Positions 8,439 through 15,464 of a DNA stretch of 64,000 nucleotides are shown piece after piece. The notes under the pieces are model-generated. The model saw only the letters and a program-made list of their open reading frames with translations, did not search any database and had not been told where the DNA came from. The translations under genes were made by a program, and so were the position numbers. This stretch comes from Hyphomonas sp. GTDB lineage: Bacteria; Pseudomonadota; Alphaproteobacteria; Caulobacterales; Hyphomonadaceae. Every line of letters starts with the position of its first letter. Position 1 is the first letter of the stretch. The DNA lies in the NCBI RefSeq assembly GCF_022844445.1, contig NZ_JALHLS010000002.1, forward strand, positions 186,001 through 250,000, read 5' to 3'.

Positions 8439-9644
8439 ATGCGCGAAGCCGTCATTGTCTCTACAGCCCGGACGGGCATGCCGAAGGCTGTCAAAGGCAG
8501 CTTCAACAACACCCATCCTATCGCCTTTACCGGCCACGCGCTGAAGGCAGCGATCGAACGCGCGGGGATTGACCCTGGCGAAGTCGAAGACGTGGTGCTC
8601 GGCTCCGGCATGCCGGAAGGTGCAACCGGCTTCAACATCGCGCGCAATGCCGCAATCAAGGCGGGCTGCCCGGTGACGACCTCCGGCGTGACCGTCAACC
8701 GCTATTGTTCTTCTGGTCTCCAGGCGATTGCGATGGCCGCAGGACGCATCACCAACGAGGGCGACACGGTCGTTGCCGGTGGCGGGGTCGAGTCGATTTC
8801 GATGGTGCAGCTCTCCGGCAAAATGAACATGACGGGCGCCGTCGAAGAGACCCTCTTCGCCGCCAAGCCCTCGCTCTGGATGCCAATGATTGAGACCGCC
8901 GAAATTGTTGCGGAACGCTATGGCATCTCGCGGGAAGCCCAGGACGAATATGCGTTTCAGTCCCAGCAGCGCACAGCGGCCGGCCAGCGTAACGGGAAGT
9001 TTGCGGACGAGATTGTTCCGATGGATGTTGTCTGGAAACGTCCGAACAAGGAAACAGGCGAGCCCGAACTCATCAATGTCCGGGTTGACCGGGACGAGTG
9101 CAACCGGCCCGAGACGACCCTGGAGTCGCTTGCGGCACTGAAGCCGGTCTATCGCAGCGGTATGGTCGTAAAGGAAGGCAAGTATGTCACGGCGGGCAAC
9201 GCCTCCCAGCAGTCCGACGGCGCCAGCGTCTGTATTCTCGTGGAAGGCAAGGAAGCCGAACGCCGCGGACTGAAACCGCTTGGCATCTTCCGCGGCTTTG
9301 CCGTCGCCGGCTGCGAACCCGACGAAATGGGAATCGGTCCCGTTTATGCGGTTCCGAAACTCCTGAAACGCGCAGGCCTTAAGGTTTCCGATATCGGTGT
9401 TTGGGAACTCAACGAGGCCTTTGCCAGCCAATGCCTCTACTGCCGCGACGAACTCGGAATTGATCCGGCCAAATACAACATCAATGGCGGCGCGATTTCG
9501 ATCGGCCATCCCTATGGTATGACGGGCTCGCGCTCGACCGGGCATGCGCTCATCGAGGCCAAACGCCGGGGAGAAAAATATGCTGTTGTTACCATGTGCG
9601 TCGGCGCCGGGATGGGCGCGGCAGGTCTGTTCGAGGTAGCCTGA
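8439..9644 (+). CDS. Thiolase (acetyl-CoA C-acyltransferase type)
   Basis: The 401-residue protein carries all three thiolase catalytic elements: the acyl-accepting Cys90 in VNRYCSSGLQA, His357 in GGAISIGHPYGMTGS and the acid/base Cys387 in CVGAGMGAAGLFE. Length and motif order match degradative or biosynthetic thiolases. As the first gene of a run that also encodes a hydratase-like protein, a MaoC dehydratase and an SDR, it most likely performs the final thiolytic cleavage of a 3-ketoacyl-CoA. Its stop overlaps the next start by one base (TGATG), which points to translational coupling. A TetR-type operator lies upstream. Confidence 0.94.
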   Translation: MREAVIVSTARTGMPKAVKGSFNNTHPIAFTGHALKAAIERAGIDPGEVEDVVLGSGMPEGATGFNIARNAAIKAGCPVTTSGVTVNRYCSSGLQAIAMAAGRITNEGDTVVAGGGVESISMVQLSGKMNMTGAVEETLFAAKPSLWMPMIETAEIVAERYGISREAQDEYAFQSQQRTAAGQRNGKFADEIVPMDVVWKRPNKETGEPELINVRVDRDECNRPETTLESLAALKPVYRSGMVVKEGKYVTAGNASQQSDGASVCILVEGKEAERRGLKPLGIFRGFAVAGCEPDEMGIGPVYAVPKLLKRAGLKVSDIGVWELNEAFASQCLYCRDELGIDPAKYNINGGAISIGHPYGMTGSRSTGHALIEAKRRGEKYAVVTMCVGAGMGAAGLFEVA

Positions 9645-10459
9645 TGTCCGACTATGAACATCTGATCGTCGAGGAGGCAGACGGCATTGTAACCGTCCGT
9701 CTTAATCGCGAACCTTTTCGCAATACGCTCAACCGGAAGCTTATGAAGGAACTGACGGAGTTTGCGCGCGATTTCCGAACCGCGCCGCATGTCCGGGCGA
9801 TTATCCTCCGGGGCGCCGACACTTTCTTCTCGGCGGGCGCCGATCTTGGCAGTTTCGGCGAGGACCGGGGCGTGCCCTCTGAGCCTGCGGAAAAGCCGGG
9901 CCTCCTGGCCCTGCGAGAAGCGGTCCTGTCAGGCCCCGACATGTGCAAAGCCTGGGAAGAGATCGAGCCCGTCACGATCGCGGCCATAGAAGGCTACTGC
10001 GTTGGCGGCGCCGCCGCGCTCGTCCTCTGCTGCGATTTCAGGATCGCCGGTGAAGGGGCCATGATGCGGCTTCCGGAAGTGCCGCTGGGCATCAACATGA
10101 GCTGGCGCACCCTGCCGCGACTTGCAACGATCGCCGGGCCGTCGCGCGCCAAGCGGTTCACGATGTTTGGCGAGCCCACAAAGGCGGCCACGCTGCACGC
10201 GTGGGGCATGGTCGATGAGGTAGCCCCCTCAGGCGGCGCCTATGCCGAAGCCTTCGCCTGGGCGCAGAAGCTCGCCGCGCTGCCGCCGATCCCGGTACGG
10301 ATGACGAAAGAGGCGATCAACGCAGCAGCCAACGCCCTGCATCATGCCTCAACTTTCATGGACCGCGATCAGTACCTGCTGACCTTCCTCTCAGAGGACT
10401 TCCAGGAAGGGGTCAAAGCCTTCTTCGAAAAACGCAAACCAGACTTCAAGGGGAAGTAA
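9644..10459 (+). CDS. Enoyl-CoA hydratase/isomerase family protein, first catalytic Glu replaced
   Basis: The protein is 271 residues from the ATG at 9644, which overlaps the thiolase stop. Crotonase-fold markers are clear: the oxyanion loop FFSAGADLGSF at 61-71 and GYCVGGAAALVLCCDFRIAG at 118-136. In classical hydratases the second motif contains a glutamate (GGGCEL); here the matching residue is Ala125. The other catalytic glutamate is kept as Glu145 in RLPEVPLG. So the protein is a crotonase superfamily member, but ordinary hydration of an enoyl-CoA cannot be assumed; isomerase, hydrolase or ring-cleavage activity is possible. It sits between the thiolase and MaoC genes, and the MaoC protein may be the true hydratase of the pathway. 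Confidence 0.88.
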   Translation: MSDYEHLIVEEADGIVTVRLNREPFRNTLNRKLMKELTEFARDFRTAPHVRAIILRGADTFFSAGADLGSFGEDRGVPSEPAEKPGLLALREAVLSGPDMCKAWEEIEPVTIAAIEGYCVGGAAALVLCCDFRIAGEGAMMRLPEVPLGINMSWRTLPRLATIAGPSRAKRFTMFGEPTKAATLHAWGMVDEVAPSGGAYAEAFAWAQKLAALPPIPVRMTKEAINAAANALHHASTFMDRDQYLLTFLSEDFQEGVKAFFEKRKPDFKGK

Positions 10460-10463
10460 TCCC

Positions 10464-10928
10464 ATGACCATCAAGCTTCATACAGCGGACGAAATCCGCG
10501 CGAAGATCGGGACCGAAATCGGCCTCTCCGACTGGATGATGATCGATCAGGACATGATCAACCGCTTCGCCGACCTCACCGATGATCATCAGTTCATCCA
10601 CATCGATCCGGAGGCTGCCGCCAAAACGCCCTTTGGCGGGACGATTGCCCACGGATTCCTCGTCCTCTCGATGATCGCCAGTATGGGCAAGGCGGCAAGC
10701 TTTGCGATGCAGGGCATCTACATGGGGGTCAATTACGGGTTCGACAAAGTGCGCATCATGGCACCCGTTCGGTCCGGCAAGCGCATCCGCGGACGCTTCG
10801 CGCTGAAGGACATGATTGAGCGTTCGCCCGGCCAGTGGATGGCAACACTCGACTGTACCATTGAAATCGAAGGCGAGGACAAGCCGGCCGTCAAGGCCGG
10901 GTGGCTGTCCCTTCAGTTTGTAAAATAA
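10464..10928 (+). CDS. MaoC-like (R)-specific enoyl-CoA hydratase / dehydratase
   Basis: The 154-residue single hot-dog domain has the MaoC hydratase motif: FADLTDDHQFIHID with the dyad Asp41 and His46, then FGGTIAHGFLVLS with the glycine-rich turn. Such proteins reversibly hydrate 2-enoyl-CoA esters to (R)-3-hydroxyacyl-CoA. The next gene is an SDR resembling the dehydrogenase part of peroxisomal multifunctional enzyme type 2, which uses the (R)-isomer, so the two probably act in sequence. The start ATG follows the previous stop by four bases. Confidence 0.92.
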   Translation: MTIKLHTADEIRAKIGTEIGLSDWMMIDQDMINRFADLTDDHQFIHIDPEAAAKTPFGGTIAHGFLVLSMIASMGKAASFAMQGIYMGVNYGFDKVRIMAPVRSGKRIRGRFALKDMIERSPGQWMATLDCTIEIEGEDKPAVKAGWLSLQFVK

Positions 10929-10946
10929 TCAGGAGACGGAAGTATC

Positions 10947-11882
10947 ATGTCGATTCGATTTGACGGGCGTGTCGCCATCGTCACAGGCGCAGGCGCCGGG
11001 CTCGGCCGTGCGCACGCTCTGGAACTTGGCCGCCGCGGCGCAAAGGTCGTCGTCAACGACTTTGGCGGCGGCGTCGACGGAACCGGCGGCTCCTCTGGTC
11101 CTGCTGATAAAGTCGCCGGTGAAATCCGCGCGGCGGGCGGGCAGGCCATCTCGAACGGCGCGGATATCACGAACCGCGAGCAGGTCGAGAACATGGTTGC
11201 CAGCGCCATGGAAGAATGGGGCAGGGTCGATATCCTCATCAACAATGCCGGCATCCTGCGTGATGCCAGCTTCGCCAAGATGACAATCGCGGATTTCCAG
11301 AAGGTGATGGACGTCCACCTGATGGGCTCGGTCATCTGCACGAAGGCGGTCTGGGGGCATATGCGCGACGCAGGTTATGGCCGCATCCTGATGACGACGT
11401 CCTCGTCCGGGCTTTATGGCAACTTCGGGCAATCGAACTACGGCGCCGCCAAGATGGCACTGATCGGGCTGATGAACACGCTGCAGATTGAAGGCGAAAA
11501 GAACAACATTCGCATCAACGCTCTCGGGCCAGGTGCGGCAACCCGCATGACGGAAAGTCTGCTGCCTGCGCCCATCGTCGCTCTGATGACCCCGGAATCG
11601 GTCACGCCCGCCGCCATCTACCTCGTCAGTGAAGATGCGCCGCGCCGCACGATCCTGAATGCGACCGCCGGCGGTTATTCGCGCACCATCATCCACGAAA
11701 CCGATGGCATCTATCTCGGCCCGGCAGACCAGTCCGCCGAAAACATCGTCGCGCGCTTCGGTGAAATCTCGGATGAGGCAGGCCAGTCAGCCTATACCAA
11801 TGGCGGGCAGCAGGTAACGAAGTTCATCACCAAGGCCGCACAAGCTGCAGGGGTTTCGCTCGCGCCAAAAGCAACCGGATAG
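10947..11882 (+). CDS. Short-chain dehydrogenase, HSD17B4 / (3R)-hydroxyacyl-CoA dehydrogenase-like
   Basis: The protein is 311 residues. The cofactor motif TGAGAGLG lies at 13-20, NNAG at 99-102, and the catalytic Ser, Tyr165 and Lys169 in SSSGLYGNFGQSNYGAAK. The VVVNDFGG stretch and the longer C-terminal tail (about 60 residues beyond a standard SDR) are typical of the dehydrogenase domain of the D-bifunctional protein, which oxidises (3R)-hydroxyacyl-CoA with NAD. That fits the neighbouring MaoC hydratase and thiolase, completing a beta-oxidation-like sequence. A ribosome site AGGAGA precedes the ATG. The MFS gene starts one base after its stop. Confidence 0.92.
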   Translation: MSIRFDGRVAIVTGAGAGLGRAHALELGRRGAKVVVNDFGGGVDGTGGSSGPADKVAGEIRAAGGQAISNGADITNREQVENMVASAMEEWGRVDILINNAGILRDASFAKMTIADFQKVMDVHLMGSVICTKAVWGHMRDAGYGRILMTTSSSGLYGNFGQSNYGAAKMALIGLMNTLQIEGEKNNIRINALGPGAATRMTESLLPAPIVALMTPESVTPAAIYLVSEDAPRRTILNATAGGYSRTIIHETDGIYLGPADQSAENIVARFGEISDEAGQSAYTNGGQQVTKFITKAAQAAGVSLAPKATG

Positions 11883-11883
11883 G

Positions 11884-13185
11884 ATGTCGGAGGGCGTCAC
11901 GACCGCTTCCGTCCCGCTGGCAAGCCTGCCGGTCACCGGGTGGGCCCGCCGCTGGGCAATGGTCCTCATTTTCCTGATTGCCGTCGTCAATTATGCGGAC
12001 CGCTGGATCTTTTCGGTCCTGATCGAACCCATCAAGGCTGAGTTCGGCCTGTCCGACACGATGGTCGGCCTGCTGACCGGGCCCGCCTTCGCGATATTCT
12101 ATGCACTTGTCGGAATCCCGCTGGCCCGGATCGCCGACAGCTGGAACCGGCGCGTGTTGATCTCTGCCTGCGTCTCCTTATGGAGCCTCATGACCGTGCT
12201 GTGCGGGATGGCGGGCAACGTGGTCCAGCTCTTCCTCTTCAGGGTGGGCGTCGGTGTGGGCGAAGCTGGCGCAACGCCGCCGTCGCATTCTTTGATCGCG
12301 GATTACTATCCGCCGGCGGATCGAACCGGCGCGCTTTCGGTGTTCAACCTGGGCCCCGTGATCGGCTCGCTGGTTGCGGGTATCGGCGGAAGTGTTCTCG
12401 TTGCCGTGATTGGCTGGCGGGAGACCCTGATCTGGATGGGGCTGCCCGGCATTGTGATTGGTCTGCTCGCATACCTCTTCCTCAAGGAACCACGCCGCGC
12501 GCCGGTGATGCCGGATCTTTCGAAGCTCTGGCCCGACATGATGTCGGCGCTCAGGCCAGCCATGCGCAAGCCAGCCTTTGTGCACCTCCTGATCGGGTTC
12601 ACGCTGAACGGGTTCCTGCTCTATGGCGCGTTCATCTGGACGCTGCCCTTTGCGATGCGCCACTACGACATTTCTGTTGAAGAGCTCCCCTCGATTGCGG
12701 TTCCAATGTCGCTGATCCAGGCCGCGATGGGACTGATCGCAATTCCCCTCAGCGGCTGGCTCGGGAATCGCCTGATGCGCCGGGACATCAGGTGGCTCTG
12801 CTGGATCTGTGTGGCGGCGCTTCTGGCCAGTTTTCCGTTCTACCTCGCGAAATTCTCGACCGATAACTTCCAGCACTTCCTGATACTCGCAGGCATCGCA
12901 CACTTGGTGCTTCTGCTTCTTGCCTCGCCGGCCTATGCGGCGATCCACCTTGTCATCGACGCCGGGCACCGGGCGATGGTCATGGCGTTCATCCTGCTCG
13001 TGTCGAACCTTGTGGGTATGGGGGCAGGGCCTGTGTTGACAGGCATTCTGTCCGATATGCTCCAGCCTGTCTTTGGCGAAGCTTCGTTACAGGCCGCGAT
13101 CATCGCGCTTCTGTTCCTTATGCCATGGGCCGCGTTTCATTTTTTTTGCGCCGCGCGTTTCATACGCGCCGATATGGTGACTTGA
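11884..13185 (+). CDS. MFS transporter, spinster-like
   Basis: This 433-residue protein has about 12 hydrophobic segments. The NYADRWIFSVLIEPIKAEF segment after TM1 and the loop-2 signature (GIPLARIADSWNRR) followed by RVGVGVGEAGATPPSHSLIADYYP are typical of the major facilitator group annotated as spinster-like in alphaproteobacteria, often found beside terpenoid, steroid or aromatic acid catabolic genes. It follows the SDR gene by one base, so it is co-translated with the pathway. It likely moves the substrate or a product across the inner membrane after passage through the TonB receptor; direction is not visible from sequence. Confidence 0.9.
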   Translation: MSEGVTTASVPLASLPVTGWARRWAMVLIFLIAVVNYADRWIFSVLIEPIKAEFGLSDTMVGLLTGPAFAIFYALVGIPLARIADSWNRRVLISACVSLWSLMTVLCGMAGNVVQLFLFRVGVGVGEAGATPPSHSLIADYYPPADRTGALSVFNLGPVIGSLVAGIGGSVLVAVIGWRETLIWMGLPGIVIGLLAYLFLKEPRRAPVMPDLSKLWPDMMSALRPAMRKPAFVHLLIGFTLNGFLLYGAFIWTLPFAMRHYDISVEELPSIAVPMSLIQAAMGLIAIPLSGWLGNRLMRRDIRWLCWICVAALLASFPFYLAKFSTDNFQHFLILAGIAHLVLLLLASPAYAAIHLVIDAGHRAMVMAFILLVSNLVGMGAGPVLTGILSDMLQPVFGEASLQAAIIALLFLMPWAAFHFFCAARFIRADMVT

Positions 13186-13269
13186 AGTGTCGACCTCGAA
13201 CCGTTGTCGAAAGCAGGCCAAATTTAGCGGACGCCTGCACCGTGAAGAACAGAGCAGCCGAAGGAGATC

Positions 13270-15135
13270 ATGCGGATGTCGCTAACATCAGAAGAGGACA
13301 AGCAGCCCGACGGAATCCTCATCGAGGCTGAAGACTTCGCGTCTTATGGCGGCTGGGTTCTGGACTCGCAGTTCGAGGTACAGATGGGCTCGCCTTACCT
13401 CATGGCGCATGGGCTCGGCCGGCCCGTTGAGGATGCGACGACAACGGTCGTCGTCGACGAAGCCGGTGACTACGAAGTCTGGGTCCGCGCCAAGGATTGG
13501 GTACCAGGCTACCATCCAGGCCAGTTTGCGCTTTCGATCAATGGGACGAGGCTCGAGACCATCTTCGGTGCAAACGATCAGGACTGGTCCTGGCAATCGG
13601 CCGGAAAGGTAGCGCTGCCGGCCGGCGAGGTCTCGCTGGCGCTCCATGACCTGACCGGCTTTAACGGTCGGTGCGATGCTGTGTTCATTGGAAGGCTTGG
13701 CGGCGAGCCGCCGAATGATGTGGGTGAGCAGAGCCGCGCCTGGCGCCGTCGTTTGAGGAGGCTGCCAGCTGAACCGGTGGACGCGGGCCAGTACGATGTT
13801 GTGGTTGTGGGGGGAGGGATCTCAGGCTGCGCTGCAGCGCTCGCGGCCGCGCGCCTCGGTCAGAAGGTTGCGCTCATCCACGACCGTCCTGTCCTCGGAG
13901 GAAACGCCAGCACAGAGATCGGACTCATGCCGCGTGGCACGCAGGGCGCGCTTTTAAAAGAACTCTCCGAGCGCAATGCGGCAGGAGAGCTCAGGGCTCA
14001 GTCCCTGCTTGAGGCAGAGCCGACCGCAACGCTATTTCTTGAGCACCGGGTAGTCTCTGCGGTTCGGCACGGCGACCGGATCGACAGTATCGATGCCGTG
14101 GAAGCGAGGACCGGCATGGAGCGCCGAATCCGCGGCGCAATCTGGATCGATGCAAGCGGCGTTGCGATCCTGGGAGTTCTTGCAGGGGCCGAGACCCTGT
14201 TCGGGCGGGAGGCGCGCTCAGAGTTCAATGAGCCCTACGCGCCGGAGACCGCAGACGATATGCATCATGGCAATACGCTGTTCTTCCGCACGCGCATGGC
14301 GGACGCGCCCGTTGATTTCCCGGATGTGCCCTGGGCGACCGAAGTTTCAAAGGATTATGCCAACCTCAGCGGTCAGCTGGTTGTGCCCGGCCTCGAAAAC
14401 GGCCCGGGCCCGAAAGCCGGCAACAACCCCAATACGCCTGAGTTCCAGTACAGCCAGGCACTTACGGACTTTCCGGCCACGCATTTCTGGGAATATGGCC
14501 AGTGGCTTGATCCGTACACGAATGGAGAGCGGATCAGGGACTATCTCATGCGTGCCCTTTTCGGGACCTTTTCGAACGTCAAGAGGCTTGAGCCGACCGA
14601 CTACGCCAATCTGGAGTTCGAGTGGATGGCCTATGTCGCAGCGCAAGGCGAGTTCAGGCGATACAAGGGTGACCATATCCTGACCGAAAATGATATCCGA
14701 AACCACGCATACTTTGAGGATGCGCTGATCGCAAATGATGGCTCGTTCTGTATCCATTGTGCCTGGGAGCCAGGAGAAGGAAAGTACGACTTCCGGCTCA
14801 AGGACTGGATATTCGACGGCCGGGACAAGCAGGCCTATGCGATCCCGTTCCGCTGCCTCTATTCCCGGAACATCAGCAACCTCCTGGCCGCGGGTAAGCA
14901 TATCAGCGTCACGCACGTTGCAGGTTCATCAACCAAGTTGATGGGGAATGGAGCGCAGCATGGTGTCGCTGCAGCCGCCGCGGCCGTACTCTGCAACCGG
15001 CATGGTGTGACGCCAAGGGAGCTCGGTCAGATCCGACTGGTGGAACTGAAAGCACTGGTCGACCAACTGACCGGCAACGATCACGATATGCAACAACATC
15101 CGCCAACTCGGAAATACGACCCCGTGCCCGGCTAG
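13270..15135 (+). CDS. FAD-dependent oxidoreductase with N-terminal carbohydrate-binding-like domain
   Basis: The protein is 621 residues, starting at the ATG at 13270 with an AAGGAG ribosome site. Residues 15-145 look like a beta-sandwich of the CBM6/35 type (ILIEAEDFASYGGW, GDYEVWVRAKDW, GRCDAVFIGRLGG). Residues 175-600 are a FAD_oxidored-type flavoprotein with YDVVVVGGGISGCAAALAA (G181-G186) and GNASTEIGLMPRG. The C-terminal FAD contact is probably RNISNLLAAGKHISVTHVAGSST. Proteins of this build are known from planctomycetes and Bacteroidetes; the substrate is generally unknown. No signal peptide is apparent, which is odd for a carbohydrate-binding-like module. It follows the MFS gene by 84 bases and probably belongs to the same regulon. 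Confidence 0.85.
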   Translation: MRMSLTSEEDKQPDGILIEAEDFASYGGWVLDSQFEVQMGSPYLMAHGLGRPVEDATTTVVVDEAGDYEVWVRAKDWVPGYHPGQFALSINGTRLETIFGANDQDWSWQSAGKVALPAGEVSLALHDLTGFNGRCDAVFIGRLGGEPPNDVGEQSRAWRRRLRRLPAEPVDAGQYDVVVVGGGISGCAAALAAARLGQKVALIHDRPVLGGNASTEIGLMPRGTQGALLKELSERNAAGELRAQSLLEAEPTATLFLEHRVVSAVRHGDRIDSIDAVEARTGMERRIRGAIWIDASGVAILGVLAGAETLFGREARSEFNEPYAPETADDMHHGNTLFFRTRMADAPVDFPDVPWATEVSKDYANLSGQLVVPGLENGPGPKAGNNPNTPEFQYSQALTDFPATHFWEYGQWLDPYTNGERIRDYLMRALFGTFSNVKRLEPTDYANLEFEWMAYVAAQGEFRRYKGDHILTENDIRNHAYFEDALIANDGSFCIHCAWEPGEGKYDFRLKDWIFDGRDKQAYAIPFRCLYSRNISNLLAAGKHISVTHVAGSSTKLMGNGAQHGVAAAAAAVLCNRHGVTPRELGQIRLVELKALVDQLTGNDHDMQQHPPTRKYDPVPG

Positions 15136-15163
15136 CCCAGATGTTTTTGCCAATTGGCACTTG

Positions 15164-15265
15164 GGTGATGTCAGCGGAACCGGGTCTTGAGGCGGCCGAG
15201 CAGGGCGGTTAGCACCTGTTGACCCGCGACTAGCGGAGATGGGTTCGCATCCGACTGACAGCACC
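15164..15265 (+). mobile_element. 102-bp internally deleted IS6-family relic (both ends, no transposase)
   Basis: The first 48 or so bases match the left end of the intact IS at 21150 (GGTGATGTCAG, then the GGAACCGGGTCTTGAG block), and the remaining bases match its right end (CTGACCCGCG-like, AGCGGAGA, GGGTTCGCAT, CTGACAGCACC), with the transposase gene missing. Terminal repeats GGTGATGTCAG and GGTGCTGTCAG are kept. No 8-base target duplication is seen (GGCACTTG versus GCCAGATA). It marks the left edge of the accessory island. Confidence 0.8.
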
Positions 15266-15371
15266 GCCAGATAACTTCAATAAGTATATGAATACAAAGG
15301 GAATTTGACAATGTGTCGAGTTCTCGTCCCCACATTCGTCCACACACTTCGGTGCGGCTTGAAGCGAATGG

Positions 15372-15393
15372 CGACGTCCCCTTGCGGACGTCG
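15372..15393. repeat. Inverted repeat upstream of the TIR-FGE gene
   Basis: CGACGTCC and GGACGTCG form a perfect 8-bp stem around a CCTTGC loop, about 75 bases before the TIR-FGE start codon. There is no T-run, so it is not a simple terminator; an operator or a leader hairpin is possible. Confidence 0.4.
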
Positions 15394-15464
15394 GCGAACA
15401 AGTCTGTCCCGTTGAACTGCCCAGTCGGTCGCGCTAGGGTCTCTGCGTCGAGGGGACGTTGCGC

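Noticed and set aside
8394-9545. A 383-residue minus-strand frame opposite the thiolase gene
   Set aside because: The plus-strand thiolase has all catalytic motifs; the antisense frame has none and no ribosome site.
15156-15273. Target-site duplication around the mini IS6 element
   Set aside because: The 8-base flanks GGCACTTG and GCCAGATA differ.
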